From Chryseobacterium gleum (GTDB lineage: Bacteria; Bacteroidota; Bacteroidia; Flavobacteriales_D; Sanyastnellaceae): a stretch of 8,790 nucleotides of DNA. The notes under the pieces were generated by a model, which saw only the letters and a program-made list of their open reading frames with translations, was not told the origin of the DNA and searched no databases. Shown piece after piece: positions 1 to 6,712 of this stretch; positions within the stretch are counted from its first letter, which is position 1, and each line of letters begins with the position of its first letter. A program made the position numbers and the translations under genes. Location: NCBI GenBank assembly GCA_945897395.1, contig CAMDFE010000054.1:1-8790 (forward strand), read 5' to 3'.

Positions 1-1056
1 AAAAAAGATTCTTACGCCATAGCCTTGTTGCTGCCTTTTTCAACTTATAAAATGGACGCCGATTCATTGGACGAACGTTCGGTGAAGCTGCGCAACGTTG
101 CAGTGAATATGTACCGCGGAGCCATGATGGCTCAACAGGAATTGCAACATCGAAATGTGAGTGCTAAAATTTATTTGTTCGATGTTGGAAATAGCGTAGA
201 ATCTGGAAAGCGCGCTGTTGAACGTTGCGAGGAAGTGAGCGCCGATGTTGTTATTGGTCCCTTGTTCAAAGATCCCATTCAAGAAGTAGCGAAATGGGTG
301 GCAGCGCGAAATTCGCATTTGGTAATTCCGGTTAAAATGAGCAACAAGATTTTATTGTTAACCGACAATATGAGTAAGGCATACCCGGGAAACAATTCGC
401 AATGGTATTACTTAGCCGGTTTCGCTCAGCAAGAGTTCCCGACTTCTCTTATCGTAGGCGCTTATGCAAAAGGTAAAGACGATTTTTCGAGGGAAGCAGC
501 TATGAGTGGATTCCTTTCTCAGGGTGGTGATTCATTGAAGGTGTTTGACATTTCACAAAATTGCGTATCGCTTTATAACTTCATTAAAGAGTCGAACAGA
601 AACGTGGTGGTGCTAGACATGACCACAGACGAGAAAACGGGAACTGCAATCACGACAGCGCTTACAGGACTTAACGTGAGCTTCGTTGGTGGTGAATCGA
701 ATGTAAGTGATGGCAGAGTGGGAGATGGAACGAAGAGCATTGGTACGCGCGGAATTTTGCTCGATTATTACAACCTAGATAATCTGAAATGGATTGCTGC
801 CTACCGCAAAGAGTTCCAGTCGGAACCCGATGAGTTTTCAGCTATAATGCACGACATTGTTTTGTACTACGGAACGGGACTTCAAATTTTTGGAAGCGAT
901 GTTGGAAAGCATTTGAATGAAATTGATCAACGCGGATTGATTTCCTTAGGATTTGAGTTTTTCAAAACAGGACCGGAATCTGGTTATGAAAATGCATACG
1001 TGAATGTGGTTCAAAAAATGAATGGACGATGGGGATTGAAGAACAACTTGAAATAA
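1..1056 (+). CDS. Periplasmic-binding-protein-like protein, C-terminal part (probable LysM-type family), 5' partial
   Basis: The reading frame is open from base 1 and ends at TAA 1054-1056, giving 351 visible residues with the start outside the window. The first residues (KKDSYAIALLLPF) read as the opening beta strand of a type-1 periplasmic-binding fold. About 75 residues later comes SADVVIGPLF, then IPVKMSNKI and a further strand, PTSLIVGAY, which is the usual strand-helix alternation of that fold. Bacteroidota commonly carry such a domain behind N-terminal LysM peptidoglycan-binding repeats, annotated as LysM or ABC-type substrate-binding protein; the LysM part would lie upstream and is not seen. 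The likely site is the periplasm or cell envelope. The ligand cannot be deduced. The 3' end overlaps hemF by 28 nt in another frame, so the two are probably co-transcribed. Coding status is firm; the family is inferred from pattern. Confidence 0.72.
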   Translation, partial: KKDSYAIALLLPFSTYKMDADSLDERSVKLRNVAVNMYRGAMMAQQELQHRNVSAKIYLFDVGNSVESGKRAVERCEEVSADVVIGPLFKDPIQEVAKWVAARNSHLVIPVKMSNKILLLTDNMSKAYPGNNSQWYYLAGFAQQEFPTSLIVGAYAKGKDDFSREAAMSGFLSQGGDSLKVFDISQNCVSLYNFIKESNRNVVVLDMTTDEKTGTAITTALTGLNVSFVGGESNVSDGRVGDGTKSIGTRGILLDYYNLDNLKWIAAYRKEFQSEPDEFSAIMHDIVLYYGTGLQIFGSDVGKHLNEIDQRGLISLGFEFFKTGPESGYENAYVNVVQKMNGRWGLKNNLK

Positions 1057-1940
1057 ATCTAACGCCTTTTCAGAAGAAAGTCGTTAGCGATTTATTGGAA
1101 ATTCAAGACAGTATTTGTGCAGCTTTGGAAACCTTCGATGGTTCCGATTTTCGAGAAGATATTTGGAAGCATACTGGGGGCGGTGGTGGAAGAACACGCG
1201 TAATGAACGGTTCCTTAATTGAAAAAGGAGGTGTGAATTTTTCTGCCGTTACAGGTCCTGTTCCGCCCATGATGAAAGACCGCATGCATCCCGATGCCAA
1301 GACGTTTTTTGCAACCGGTGTGGCTTTGGTTATTCATCCTTTTTCACCTCAGATTCCCATCGTTCACATGAATATGCGTTACTTTGAAAGTGATGCCGGC
1401 GACCAATGGATTGGCGGAGGAATAGATCTAACTCCTATATACGTTAACGAAGAACAGCGCGATTTTTTTCATGCTGAAATGAAAAACGTTTGTGATACTC
1501 ACGGCATGAACCACGAAGAATTTAAATTGTGGGCCGATAAGTATTTCTTCATTCCACATAGAAACGAAACACGCGGTGTAGGTGGAATTTTCTACGACTA
1601 TCAGAAGCCTTCCGAACAGAAATCAATGGAAGAGCTTTGGGCGTTTAACAACGCTGTGGGCCACACCTTCAAAAAAGCTTATTTGCCGATTGTTGAAGCC
1701 AATATGAACTTGGAGCATACCGAGCAGCAGAAGCAATGGCAATTGCTTCGCAGAGGCAGATATGTTGAATTTAATTTGGTTTGCGACAAAGGAACACTCT
1801 TCGGTCTTCAAACCGGAGGAAGAACAGAAAGCATTCTAATGAGCCTCCCGAAATTGGCATCCTGGGAATACGACTTTCAAGTCGAACCCAATTCCCCCGA
1901 AGAAAAAACGCTAAACATCCTACGCTCTGCCATCGCGTAG
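1029..1940 (+). CDS. hemF: Oxygen-dependent coproporphyrinogen III oxidase
   Basis: HemF converts coproporphyrinogen III to protoporphyrinogen IX by two oxidative decarboxylations using O2, in the cytoplasm, as a late step of haem synthesis. The protein has 303 residues, the normal family length, and every signature block is present: GGGGGRTRVM (50-59), EKGGVNFSAVTG (65-76), VIHPFSPQIPIVHMNMRYFE (101-120), GGGIDLTP (129-136), DKYFFIPHRNETRGVGGIF (170-188) and RRGRYVEFNLV then FGLQTGGRTESILMSLP (241-274). The ATG at 1029 lies inside the 3' end of the upstream gene. It is preferred because the next in-frame ATG (residue 59) would remove conserved sequence. No Shine-Dalgarno sequence precedes it, and translation may be coupled to the upstream gene. 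The oxygen-independent enzyme HemN is unrelated and is excluded by these motifs. Confidence 0.97.
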   Translation: MGIEEQLEINLTPFQKKVVSDLLEIQDSICAALETFDGSDFREDIWKHTGGGGGRTRVMNGSLIEKGGVNFSAVTGPVPPMMKDRMHPDAKTFFATGVALVIHPFSPQIPIVHMNMRYFESDAGDQWIGGGIDLTPIYVNEEQRDFFHAEMKNVCDTHGMNHEEFKLWADKYFFIPHRNETRGVGGIFYDYQKPSEQKSMEELWAFNNAVGHTFKKAYLPIVEANMNLEHTEQQKQWQLLRRGRYVEFNLVCDKGTLFGLQTGGRTESILMSLPKLASWEYDFQVEPNSPEEKTLNILRSAIA

Positions 1941-1946
1941 CGTCAT

Positions 1947-1980
1947 CCGCTAGCGGTCATCAATCGCTTAAAGGCGATTG
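1947..1980. repeat. Palindromes at the hemF/lolA convergent junction
   Basis: CCGCTAGCGG at 1947-1956 is a perfect 10-bp palindrome. Just after it, CAATCGC (1961-1967) pairs with GCGATTG (1974-1980) around a 6-nt loop. That loop contains the lolA stop codon (1968-1970 on the minus strand). The two imperfect copies TAGCGTCATC (1938-1947) and TAGCGGTCATC (1951-1961) also sit here. The hairpin could act as a shared terminator for the two convergent genes, but there is no T-run on either side, so this role is only a guess. Confidence 0.5.
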
Positions 1981-2609
1981 TCGACCATCTTCACGCCAGG
2001 GAATCCCGCTTGATTGAATTTGAAGTCACCTTCGTTAATCGCAGGATTCGCTTTGAAGTTTTTAATCTTATAGGTAACGTTTGCGTTTTCGCGAGTCACA
2101 ACATTCACCTTCACCAATTCCATCTTCGCTTTATCTACGAAGAGCGTTACTGTATGGAATGATTTTGATTTTGGGTTTATCGGATACAATGCAATTTCAT
2201 AACAAGCAACACCGTCAATGGTAGCGTTGGTGTTTTTCATTTCGTGTTTGAAGTCTTTGTTCCAAATGGTATACATCTCAGAAGGGTCGAATCCGCCGTC
2301 TTTCACATCGGCTAAATTGTCAATGGAGCACGAGTTCGATTTTTTGTTGTAAGTCCAAACGGTTGAGCCGTCGCAGTATACAGAGTAGTCTGGAAGGGCC
2401 AGTTGGTATTTTTTTCCTTTTACTTTAACAGCACCGTTTTGCTTGGTCACCTTACCCGTTTTAGGATTGCTTAATTCTGAACTGAAGTCAGAAGAGGTGG
2501 TTGCCCATGCTTTAGCTTTGGTTGAAAGCTTGTCTAATATTTCTTTAGAAGTTTGTGCTTGAAGAGAGAACGTTGCAAGAAATGCGAACGCTAGAAATAG
2601 ATTTTTCAT
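1968..2609 (-). CDS. lolA: LolA-like outer-membrane lipoprotein carrier protein
   Basis: LolA carries lipoproteins across the periplasm from the inner to the outer membrane. The 213-residue product starts with a signal peptide: a lysine at residue 3, a hydrophobic stretch at about 4-15, and likely cleavage near SLQAQ (15-19). The mature part shows the LolA-like core: a region of beta strands with YCDGSTVWTYNKKSNSCSIDN (78-98), followed by the strands VTLFVDKAKMELVKVNV (154-170) and a glycine-rich end. Three cysteines (79, 94, 136) fall in the exported part and might form a disulfide. The gene lies 11 bp downstream of ftsK on the same strand, and ftsK-lolA adjacency is also found in E. coli, which supports the call. 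The start ATG is preceded by an A-rich stretch and no Shine-Dalgarno. Which lipoproteins it carries cannot be seen. Confidence 0.88.
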   Translation of the reverse strand: MKNLFLAFAFLATFSLQAQTSKEILDKLSTKAKAWATTSSDFSSELSNPKTGKVTKQNGAVKVKGKKYQLALPDYSVYCDGSTVWTYNKKSNSCSIDNLADVKDGGFDPSEMYTIWNKDFKHEMKNTNATIDGVACYEIALYPINPKSKSFHTVTLFVDKAKMELVKVNVVTRENANVTYKIKNFKANPAINEGDFKFNQAGFPGVKMVDNRL

Positions 2610-2620
2610 TTTGTTTTTTA

Positions 2621-5140
2621 TTAATCACGCAGGTTTTTCAAGAACTGTTCCAAAGCTATCTCATCGGGTATTAAAACCTTCCGAGCCTTGCTTCCCTCAA
2701 AGGGGCCAATAAGTCCAGCAGCCTCCAATTGGTCTATCAATCGGCCTGCTCTGTTATAACCCAATTTCAGTTTGCGTTGAAGAAGGGAGGCTGATCCTTG
2801 TTGACTTAACACAATGACCTTCGCCGCTTCCTCGAACAATGAATCGCGTTCCGAGTTGTCAAAATTACCTAATTCCATTGAATTTTCATCAGCAACTTCA
2901 GGAAGATGAAAAGCGGTAGCGTAACCCTGCTGACTTCCAATGAACTCTGTTATGGCTTGAACCTCTGGTGTATCAACGAATCCACATTGCAAGCGAATGA
3001 GTTCATTTCCTGTGCTCAGCAGCAAATCTCCGCGTCCTATCAATTGATCTGCACCTCCCGCATCGAGGATAGTCCGCGAATCGATCTTGGACGTAACGCG
3101 GAACGCCATACGCGCAGGGAAGTTGGCTTTAATTGTTCCAGTAATAATATTTACGGAAGGGCGCTGTGTGGCAATAATCAAGTGAATACCGATGGCACGA
3201 GCCAATTGAGCCAGGCGAGCGATAGGCGTTTCCACCTCGCGTCCAGCAGTCATAATCAAATCGGCGAACTCATCCACTACCAATACAATGTATGGAAGGT
3301 AGCGGTGACCGTTGTTCGGATTTAATTTTCTTGAAATGAATTTCGCGTTGTATTCCTTTATTGTCCGGCACTCTGCTATCTTCAAAAGTTCGTATCGCTC
3401 ATCCATTTCAACACACAGTGAATTCAAGGTCTTCACGGCCTTGCTCGTATCTGTTATAATAGCTTCAGCTTCGTCAGGAAGTTTCGCCAAAAAGTGTCTT
3501 TCAATTTTATTGAAAAGAGTAAGCTCTACTTTTTTCGGATCAACCAATACGAACTTTACTTGAGATGGGTGTTTGCGATACAGCAACGAAATCAGGATCG
3601 CATTCAGTCCAACCGACTTACCTTGTCCAGTGGCACCAGCCATAAGTAAGTGAGGCATCTTCGTTAAGTCTGTAACGAAGATGTCGTTCGAAATAGTTTT
3701 CCCCAACACCAACGGAAGCTCCATGTCGGCATTTTGAAACTTATCGCTAGCAATTAACGAGCGCATAGAAACCACGTCGGGTTTGCTGTTCGGAACTTCA
3801 ATACCTATTGTTCCTTTTCCAGGAATAGGGGCGATGATACGAATCCCCAATGCAGCAAGGGAAAGGGCAATGTCGTCTTCGAGACTTTTAATTTTAGAAA
3901 TACGAACCCCAGGGGCAGGAACTATTTCATACAGGGTAACGGTGGGCCCGATGGTCGCTTTAATCTTGGCTATCTCAATCTTGTAATGATTGAGGGTTTC
4001 AATAATTCTGTTCTTATTATCCTCAAGCTCTTCTTTCGAAATCTGAGGTCCATTGCCTCCGTAGTTCTGAAGTAAATCAATGGAAGGAAGTTGATAGCGT
4101 GAAAGGTCAAGCTTCGGGTCGTATTCTCCGAATTCTGTGCTTTCAATTTCATCGGAGCTTAATTCCTCCGCTTTAACTGTAGGTGCGATTTCAATTCCTA
4201 GATCGCCCATATCATCATCTTCGAAAATGGTTGAATTTCCCGAAGAAGTAGGACTCAATTCAAATTCTTCTGAATTTTTTTCTTCTTCTGGAATTAAACC
4301 GAATGTCGGTTGTGGTTCCAGCGGATTATCGAAGTCGAAAGAAGTTGTTTTCACGGGAGTCTCTTCTTCTTGAATAACCTCGAAAACTTCTGCTTCAGCC
4401 TCTGGTTCGGGTGTGTAGGAGGGAATCGCTTCAGCTTTTACCTCAATGGTGGTCTCTTCGTTTTCTTCCTCAATAATTCTCGGCTTCTCGGTCTTAGGCC
4501 TTGATCTTAAAAGAATACCTAAACGAGCAATAAACGCGTCGACATGGTGATTGAAATTCACAATGAAAAACACGATCACCACAAATGATATTCCGAGCAA
4601 AGTGCCCATCCATCCCAAATGCAAAACGCAAAATTGTGTGGCCACTGCACCATATCCACCAACGAATAAACCGTTAATGAGGATTTCAATATGATCGAAA
4701 GGAATCGGATTCGTGCGATGCGCAAAGAAGCCAATAGCTAATGGGAGGAACAGCATAACACCAATACTTACTCGGATTGTCTTTAGGAAAGGAAGTAAGT
4801 GTTTTCCAGTAAGCATGCGCATGCCAACTAAGAAGGTGAGAAGAGGAATGCAAAGCGCTGCTATTCCTGCAAAGTGAAACATAAGCGCATGCGCCCAACG
4901 TGCCCCGAGTCCGCCCATCCAGTTGTGAAAAGACCCATTTATTCCGCCACTTCCGACGAAAAGTTGTTGGTCGTGAGTCCCGGAGAACAAATAGGAAATA
5001 CAGGCAAATGCCGTAAATGCCGAAAACAAAAGAACGGCAAGTCCTGCAATGCGCATGGTGCGGACGTCGCCACTCAAATGTTCGTTTCTATCTTCAAATT
5101 CAGCGGAAGTATCGACTTCGCCTTTTCTTTTTTTAGCCAA
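2621..5140 (-). CDS. ftsK: DNA translocase FtsK/SpoIIIE family
   Basis: FtsK is a septum-anchored hexameric ATPase that pumps chromosomal DNA during cell division and helps resolve chromosome dimers with XerCD. The protein has 839 residues. The N-terminus has four or five hydrophobic segments (about 32-52, 84-108, 122-140, a weaker one at 152-174, and 176-196). A long acidic Glu/Pro-rich linker follows (about 218-340), then the motor. The motor holds EIVPAPGVRISKIKSLEDDIALSL (405-428), the Walker A motif GATGQGKS (502-509), DPKKVEL (534-540), the Walker B motif VLVVDEFADL (619-628) and IIATQRPS (655-662). The C-terminal winged-helix gamma domain (about 768-824) is the part that reads orientation sequences in the family. 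The chosen start is TTG at 5138-5140, giving MAKKRKG; no ATG is available in frame before an upstream stop, and the next in-frame ATG is residue 29, just ahead of the first membrane segment. It is followed by lolA in a likely operon. Confidence 0.96.
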   Translation of the reverse strand: MAKKRKGEVDTSAEFEDRNEHLSGDVRTMRIAGLAVLLFSAFTAFACISYLFSGTHDQQLFVGSGGINGSFHNWMGGLGARWAHALMFHFAGIAALCIPLLTFLVGMRMLTGKHLLPFLKTIRVSIGVMLFLPLAIGFFAHRTNPIPFDHIEILINGLFVGGYGAVATQFCVLHLGWMGTLLGISFVVIVFFIVNFNHHVDAFIARLGILLRSRPKTEKPRIIEEENEETTIEVKAEAIPSYTPEPEAEAEVFEVIQEEETPVKTTSFDFDNPLEPQPTFGLIPEEEKNSEEFELSPTSSGNSTIFEDDDMGDLGIEIAPTVKAEELSSDEIESTEFGEYDPKLDLSRYQLPSIDLLQNYGGNGPQISKEELEDNKNRIIETLNHYKIEIAKIKATIGPTVTLYEIVPAPGVRISKIKSLEDDIALSLAALGIRIIAPIPGKGTIGIEVPNSKPDVVSMRSLIASDKFQNADMELPLVLGKTISNDIFVTDLTKMPHLLMAGATGQGKSVGLNAILISLLYRKHPSQVKFVLVDPKKVELTLFNKIERHFLAKLPDEAEAIITDTSKAVKTLNSLCVEMDERYELLKIAECRTIKEYNAKFISRKLNPNNGHRYLPYIVLVVDEFADLIMTAGREVETPIARLAQLARAIGIHLIIATQRPSVNIITGTIKANFPARMAFRVTSKIDSRTILDAGGADQLIGRGDLLLSTGNELIRLQCGFVDTPEVQAITEFIGSQQGYATAFHLPEVADENSMELGNFDNSERDSLFEEAAKVIVLSQQGSASLLQRKLKLGYNRAGRLIDQLEAAGLIGPFEGSKARKVLIPDEIALEQFLKNLRD

Positions 5141-5214
5141 AATGTACGGATGTATAGATGTGTGAAATTATTCAGTAGAACAACAGAAAAAGCAGGGGTT
5201 ATGGTGTCTTATTA

Positions 5215-5234
5215 ACATAGATTTGTGGCTATGT
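5215..5234. repeat. Short inverted repeat between ftsK and rpmG
   Basis: ACATAG (5215-5220) and CTATGT (5229-5234) form a 6-bp inverted repeat with an 8-nt spacer in the divergent intergenic region. On the plus strand, TAGATTTG (5218-5225) also fits the Bacteroidota -7 motif TAnnTTTG, but no TTG lies at the right distance upstream. It could be an operator or chance; the evidence is weak. Confidence 0.25.
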
Positions 5235-5278
5235 GGTCTGCCAACGTTGAGATTAGTCGAAAAAAATAAAACGCAGTG

Positions 5279-5308
5279 TTGCATTTCTCAATATTCTACG
5301 TATATTTG
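5279..5308 (+). promoter_or_regulatory. Bacteroidota-type promoter for rpmG and the DUF4295 gene
   Basis: TTG at 5279-5281 is followed by exactly 19 nt and then TATATTTG at 5301-5308. This matches the Bacteroidota housekeeping sigma consensus (TTG at -33, TAnnTTTG at -7) in both elements and in spacing. Transcription would start near 5312-5316, leaving an untranslated leader of about 12-16 nt before the rpmG ATG with no Shine-Dalgarno sequence. The strong match suits a highly expressed ribosomal protein gene. Confidence 0.8.
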
Positions 5309-5327
5309 CCCTCCAATTTCTGCAACA

Positions 5328-5510
5328 ATGGCTAAGAAAGGTAATAGAATACAAGTTATAATGGAGTGCACAGAACACAAAGAGTCTGGCAAGCCCGGCA
5401 CGAGCCGTTACATCACTACTAAGAACAGGAAGAATACTCCTGAGCGCTTAGAGAAGAAAAAATTCAACCCGATTTTGAAGAGAATGACGGTTCATAAAGA
5501 AATCAAATAA
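5328..5510 (+). CDS. rpmG: 50S ribosomal protein L33 (bL33)
   Basis: This 60-residue basic protein of the large ribosomal subunit has the L33 core YITTKNRKNTPERLEKKKFNPILKRMTVHKE (28-58). Only one cysteine (14) remains, in ECTEH, and the second cysteine pair is replaced by FNPIL (46-50). It is therefore the zinc-free form of L33. The start is the ATG at 5328, giving MAKKGNRIQV, the usual N-terminus. The frame stays open upstream, but an extension would run through the promoter. The next gene starts 9 nt after the stop. In many Bacteroidota rpmB (L28) stands directly upstream; here that place is taken by the promoter and the divergent ftsK. Confidence 0.97.
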   Translation: MAKKGNRIQVIMECTEHKESGKPGTSRYITTKNRKNTPERLEKKKFNPILKRMTVHKEIK

Positions 5511-5519
5511 GCTTAAGTC

Positions 5520-5675
5520 ATGGCAAAGAAAGTAGTTGCGACCCTGCAAACAGGTGGTGGTAAGAACCACACCAAAGTTATTAAAATGATCAAGTCTGCT
5601 AAGTCAGGCTCATATTCCTTCAAAGAGGAAATTGTACACAACGACAAAATCAGTGAGTGGTTTGCTAAAGGCTAA
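5520..5675 (+). CDS. DUF4295 family small protein, probable ribosomal protein bL38
   Basis: A 51-residue basic protein reads MAKKVVATLQTGGGKNHTKV and continues through IKMIKSAKSGSYSFKEEIVH to end in SEWFAKG. Its composition and length fit the DUF4295 family, which in Bacteroidota normally follows rpmG. From memory, the cryo-EM structure of the Flavobacterium johnsoniae ribosome revealed a new large-subunit protein named bL38; I believe it is this family, but I could not check that. The position 9 nt after rpmG, under the same promoter, and the many lysines agree with a ribosomal protein. A strong hairpin with a T-run follows it. Coding status is firm from the intact frame and the synteny; the name bL38 is an inference. 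Confidence 0.88.
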   Translation: MAKKVVATLQTGGGKNHTKVIKMIKSAKSGSYSFKEEIVHNDKISEWFAKG

Positions 5676-5694
5676 TTGCTGTTAGAAATACGTT

Positions 5695-5727
5695 AAAAGG
5701 CTTTTCCTTTGGAAAGGCCTTTTTTTT
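5695..5727 (+). terminator. Intrinsic terminator after the DUF4295/bL38 gene
   Basis: AAAAGGCTTTTCC (5695-5707) pairs with GGAAAGGCCTTTT (5711-5723) over 13 positions with one G-U pair and a 3-nt loop. A run of eight T (5720-5727) follows on the plus strand, partly inside the stem. This is a textbook intrinsic terminator 19 nt after the stop codon. It ends only 16 nt before the ftsY ATG, so it may be a partial terminator or attenuator that lets some transcription through to ftsY. Confidence 0.88.
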
Positions 5728-5743
5728 ATTTTAGACCTAAATT

Positions 5744-6712
5744 ATGAGTTTCTTCAAACGCCTTTTTTCGAAAGAAAAAAAAGACAAGTTAGATCTTGGT
5801 CTTGAAAGAACCCGCGAGGGTTTTTTCGGGAAACTTGCTCGTATTATTACGGGTAAGGCGCACGTAGATGAAGAAATGCTCGACGAGTTGGAAGAAATTC
5901 TAATTACTTCGGACGTTGGCACCGCCACGACTGAGAAGATCATTAAGCGTATTCAAGAGCGCGTTCGTCAAGAAAAATCCATGCCTTCTGAGCAGCTGAA
6001 TCAAGTTTTGCGCGACGAAATAGCACAAATGCTAGTGGGTCATGAAGGAGAAGAGAGCGATGAGATTTTTATTCCAGCTACCGATGGAATACCATATGTG
6101 ATTATGGTAGTTGGTGTGAATGGGGTTGGAAAAACCACCACCATTGGTAAAATGGCTTATCAACTTCAGCAGCAAGGAAAGAAAGTGGTACTTGGTGCGG
6201 CTGACACGTTTCGTGCAGCGGCCATTGATCAATTGAAAATATGGGCAGAGCGGGCAAACGTTGAGATTGTTGCGCAAGCCATGAACGCTGACCCTGCAGC
6301 GGTTGCTTTCGACACCCTTCAATCTGCTGTTTCTAAAAATGCCGATGTGGTAATTATTGACACGGCGGGGCGATTGCACAACAAGGTAGGACTCATGAAT
6401 GAGCTTACGAAAATTAAGCGTGTAATGCAAAAGGTGGTGCCGAACGCTCCGCACGATGTGATGCTGGTTTTAGACGGTTCAACCGGACAAAATGCATTCG
6501 AACAAGCAAAGCAGTTTACAGCAGCTACCGAAGTTTCTTCGTTGGCCATTACGAAAATAGATGGAACTGCCAAGGGCGGAGTTGTAATTGGAATTTCAGA
6601 TCAGTTCAATATTCCCGTTCGCTTTATTGGAGTGGGTGAGCAGGCTGGAGATCTTCAAGTCTTCAATAGATTTGAATTTGTAGATAGTTTATTCGCAGGA
6701 AAAACAAAATAA
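5744..6712 (+). CDS. ftsY: Signal recognition particle receptor FtsY
   Basis: FtsY is the membrane-associated GTPase that receives SRP-bound ribosomes (partner Ffh) and delivers nascent membrane proteins to the translocon. The 322-residue protein begins with a short basic amphipathic stretch, MSFFKRLFSKEKK, likely for membrane contact. It lacks the long acidic A domain of E. coli FtsY. The helical N domain covers about 20-100, with DELEEILITSDVG at 47-59. The GTPase domain shows GVNGVGKTTT (124-133), DTFRAAAIDQL (154-164), DTAGR (206-210), TKIDGTAKGG (270-279) and the closing GVGEQAGDL (296-304). The stop TAA shares one base with the rimO ATG. No clear promoter fits between the upstream terminator and the start codon. 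All key residues are present. Confidence 0.97.
   Translation: MSFFKRLFSKEKKDKLDLGLERTREGFFGKLARIITGKAHVDEEMLDELEEILITSDVGTATTEKIIKRIQERVRQEKSMPSEQLNQVLRDEIAQMLVGHEGEESDEIFIPATDGIPYVIMVVGVNGVGKTTTIGKMAYQLQQQGKKVVLGAADTFRAAAIDQLKIWAERANVEIVAQAMNADPAAVAFDTLQSAVSKNADVVIIDTAGRLHNKVGLMNELTKIKRVMQKVVPNAPHDVMLVLDGSTGQNAFEQAKQFTAATEVSSLAITKIDGTAKGGVVIGISDQFNIPVRFIGVGEQAGDLQVFNRFEFVDSLFAGKTK

Noticed and set aside
1781..2017. 78-codon plus-strand frame across the hemF/lolA junction
   Set aside because: It overlaps the conserved end of hemF and the end of lolA, and its product is low-complexity and basic with no family resemblance.
2906..3563. Open frames on the plus strand opposite ftsK
   Set aside because: They lie antisense to the conserved FtsK motor, have no recognisable domain or promoter, and look like reverse-strand shadows.
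5141..5260. Promoter for ftsK on the minus strand
   Set aside because: I searched for TAnnTTTG with a TTG 17-21 nt upstream and found only poor matches (for example TAATTTC), so no site is called, although a promoter must be near.
5223..5327. Upstream extension of the rpmG reading frame
   Set aside because: The frame is open, but this stretch contains the promoter TTG-N19-TATATTTG, and L33 proteins begin at MAKKGNR; the ATG at 5328 is the start.
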